Shown one piece after another: positions 4,980 to 5,107 of a DNA stretch of 5,107 nucleotides (the first letter of the stretch is position 1; every line of letters begins with the position of its first letter). The stretch is from NCBI GenBank assembly GCA_003151875.1, contig PLYW01000281.1:1-5107 (forward strand), in the 5' to 3' direction. The notes below the pieces were generated by a model. The model worked only from the letters and a program-made list of their open reading frames with translations, did not search any database and had not been told where the DNA came from. Source of the DNA: Acidobacteriaceae bacterium. Lineage in GTDB: Bacteria > Acidobacteriota > Terriglobia > Terriglobales > Acidobacteriaceae. A program made the position numbers and the translations under genes.

Positions 4980-5107
4980 TTGGGATACCTGACAACTTAC
5001 GAGGTTTAGCCTCGGCTCTTTCGAAGTGGCGATTTCCTTCGTGCGAGCCCTCGCGTACCAAATAAGAAGTCGCCAGTTCTCCCGGATGCGTACAAGCCAC
5101 TGCGAAC
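4980..5107 (-). promoter_or_regulatory. Upstream region of the foldase operon, no clear promoter
   Basis: This stretch should hold the leader and possibly the promoter of the operon. Only short structures are visible: CGAGG-tttag-CCTCG (5000-5014), a 5-bp stem in the probable 5' leader, and GCGAGCCCTCGC (5043-5054), a short palindrome. I do not find a convincing -35/-10 pair. The promoter may lie beyond the window edge. Confidence 0.3.

Overview
The window reads as a chromosomal stretch of a soil-type Acidobacteriota, probably the Terriglobia/Koribacter side. This rests on moderately GC-rich DNA, several exported proteins of kinds common in that phylum (a stand-alone TonB C-terminal domain protein, a SurA-like foldase, a secreted Asp-box protein), and intergenic repeats built on the CCCAGGGC-ttcc-GCCCTGGG hairpin, which I associate from memory with these genomes. 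No database search was possible, so the taxonomic call is an inference.

Layout, left to right. Positions 3-470 hold the 3' end of a plus-strand gene that starts outside the window; it looks like the C-terminus of a PD-(D/E)XK-type nuclease-like protein and may carry a late frameshift. Positions 270-509 are repeat-rich and probably non-coding. All remaining genes are on the minus strand. 510-1229 encodes an exported TonB_C-domain protein. 1230-1562 is a repeat-rich intergenic stretch with a second copy of the 71-bp repeat, a large hairpin and a terminator. 1563-2084 encodes a small exported protein with a GGTGK motif, possibly AOC-barrel-like. 2085-2401 is intergenic, with a ribosome binding site, a weak promoter candidate and a clear terminator. 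2402-4012 encodes a secreted Asp-box (BNR) beta-propeller. 3990-4979 encodes a SurA/PpiC-like foldase. 4980-5107 is the upstream region of that foldase.

The foldase gene is transcribed first and overlaps the propeller gene by 23 nt. The pair ends at an intrinsic terminator, so it looks like a two-gene operon. The simplest hypothesis is that the foldase, whose catalytic parvulin residues appear degraded, helps export or fold the large cysteine-containing propeller. The other two minus-strand genes look like separate single-gene units. No tRNA, rRNA, CRISPR array, transposase or phage gene was seen.
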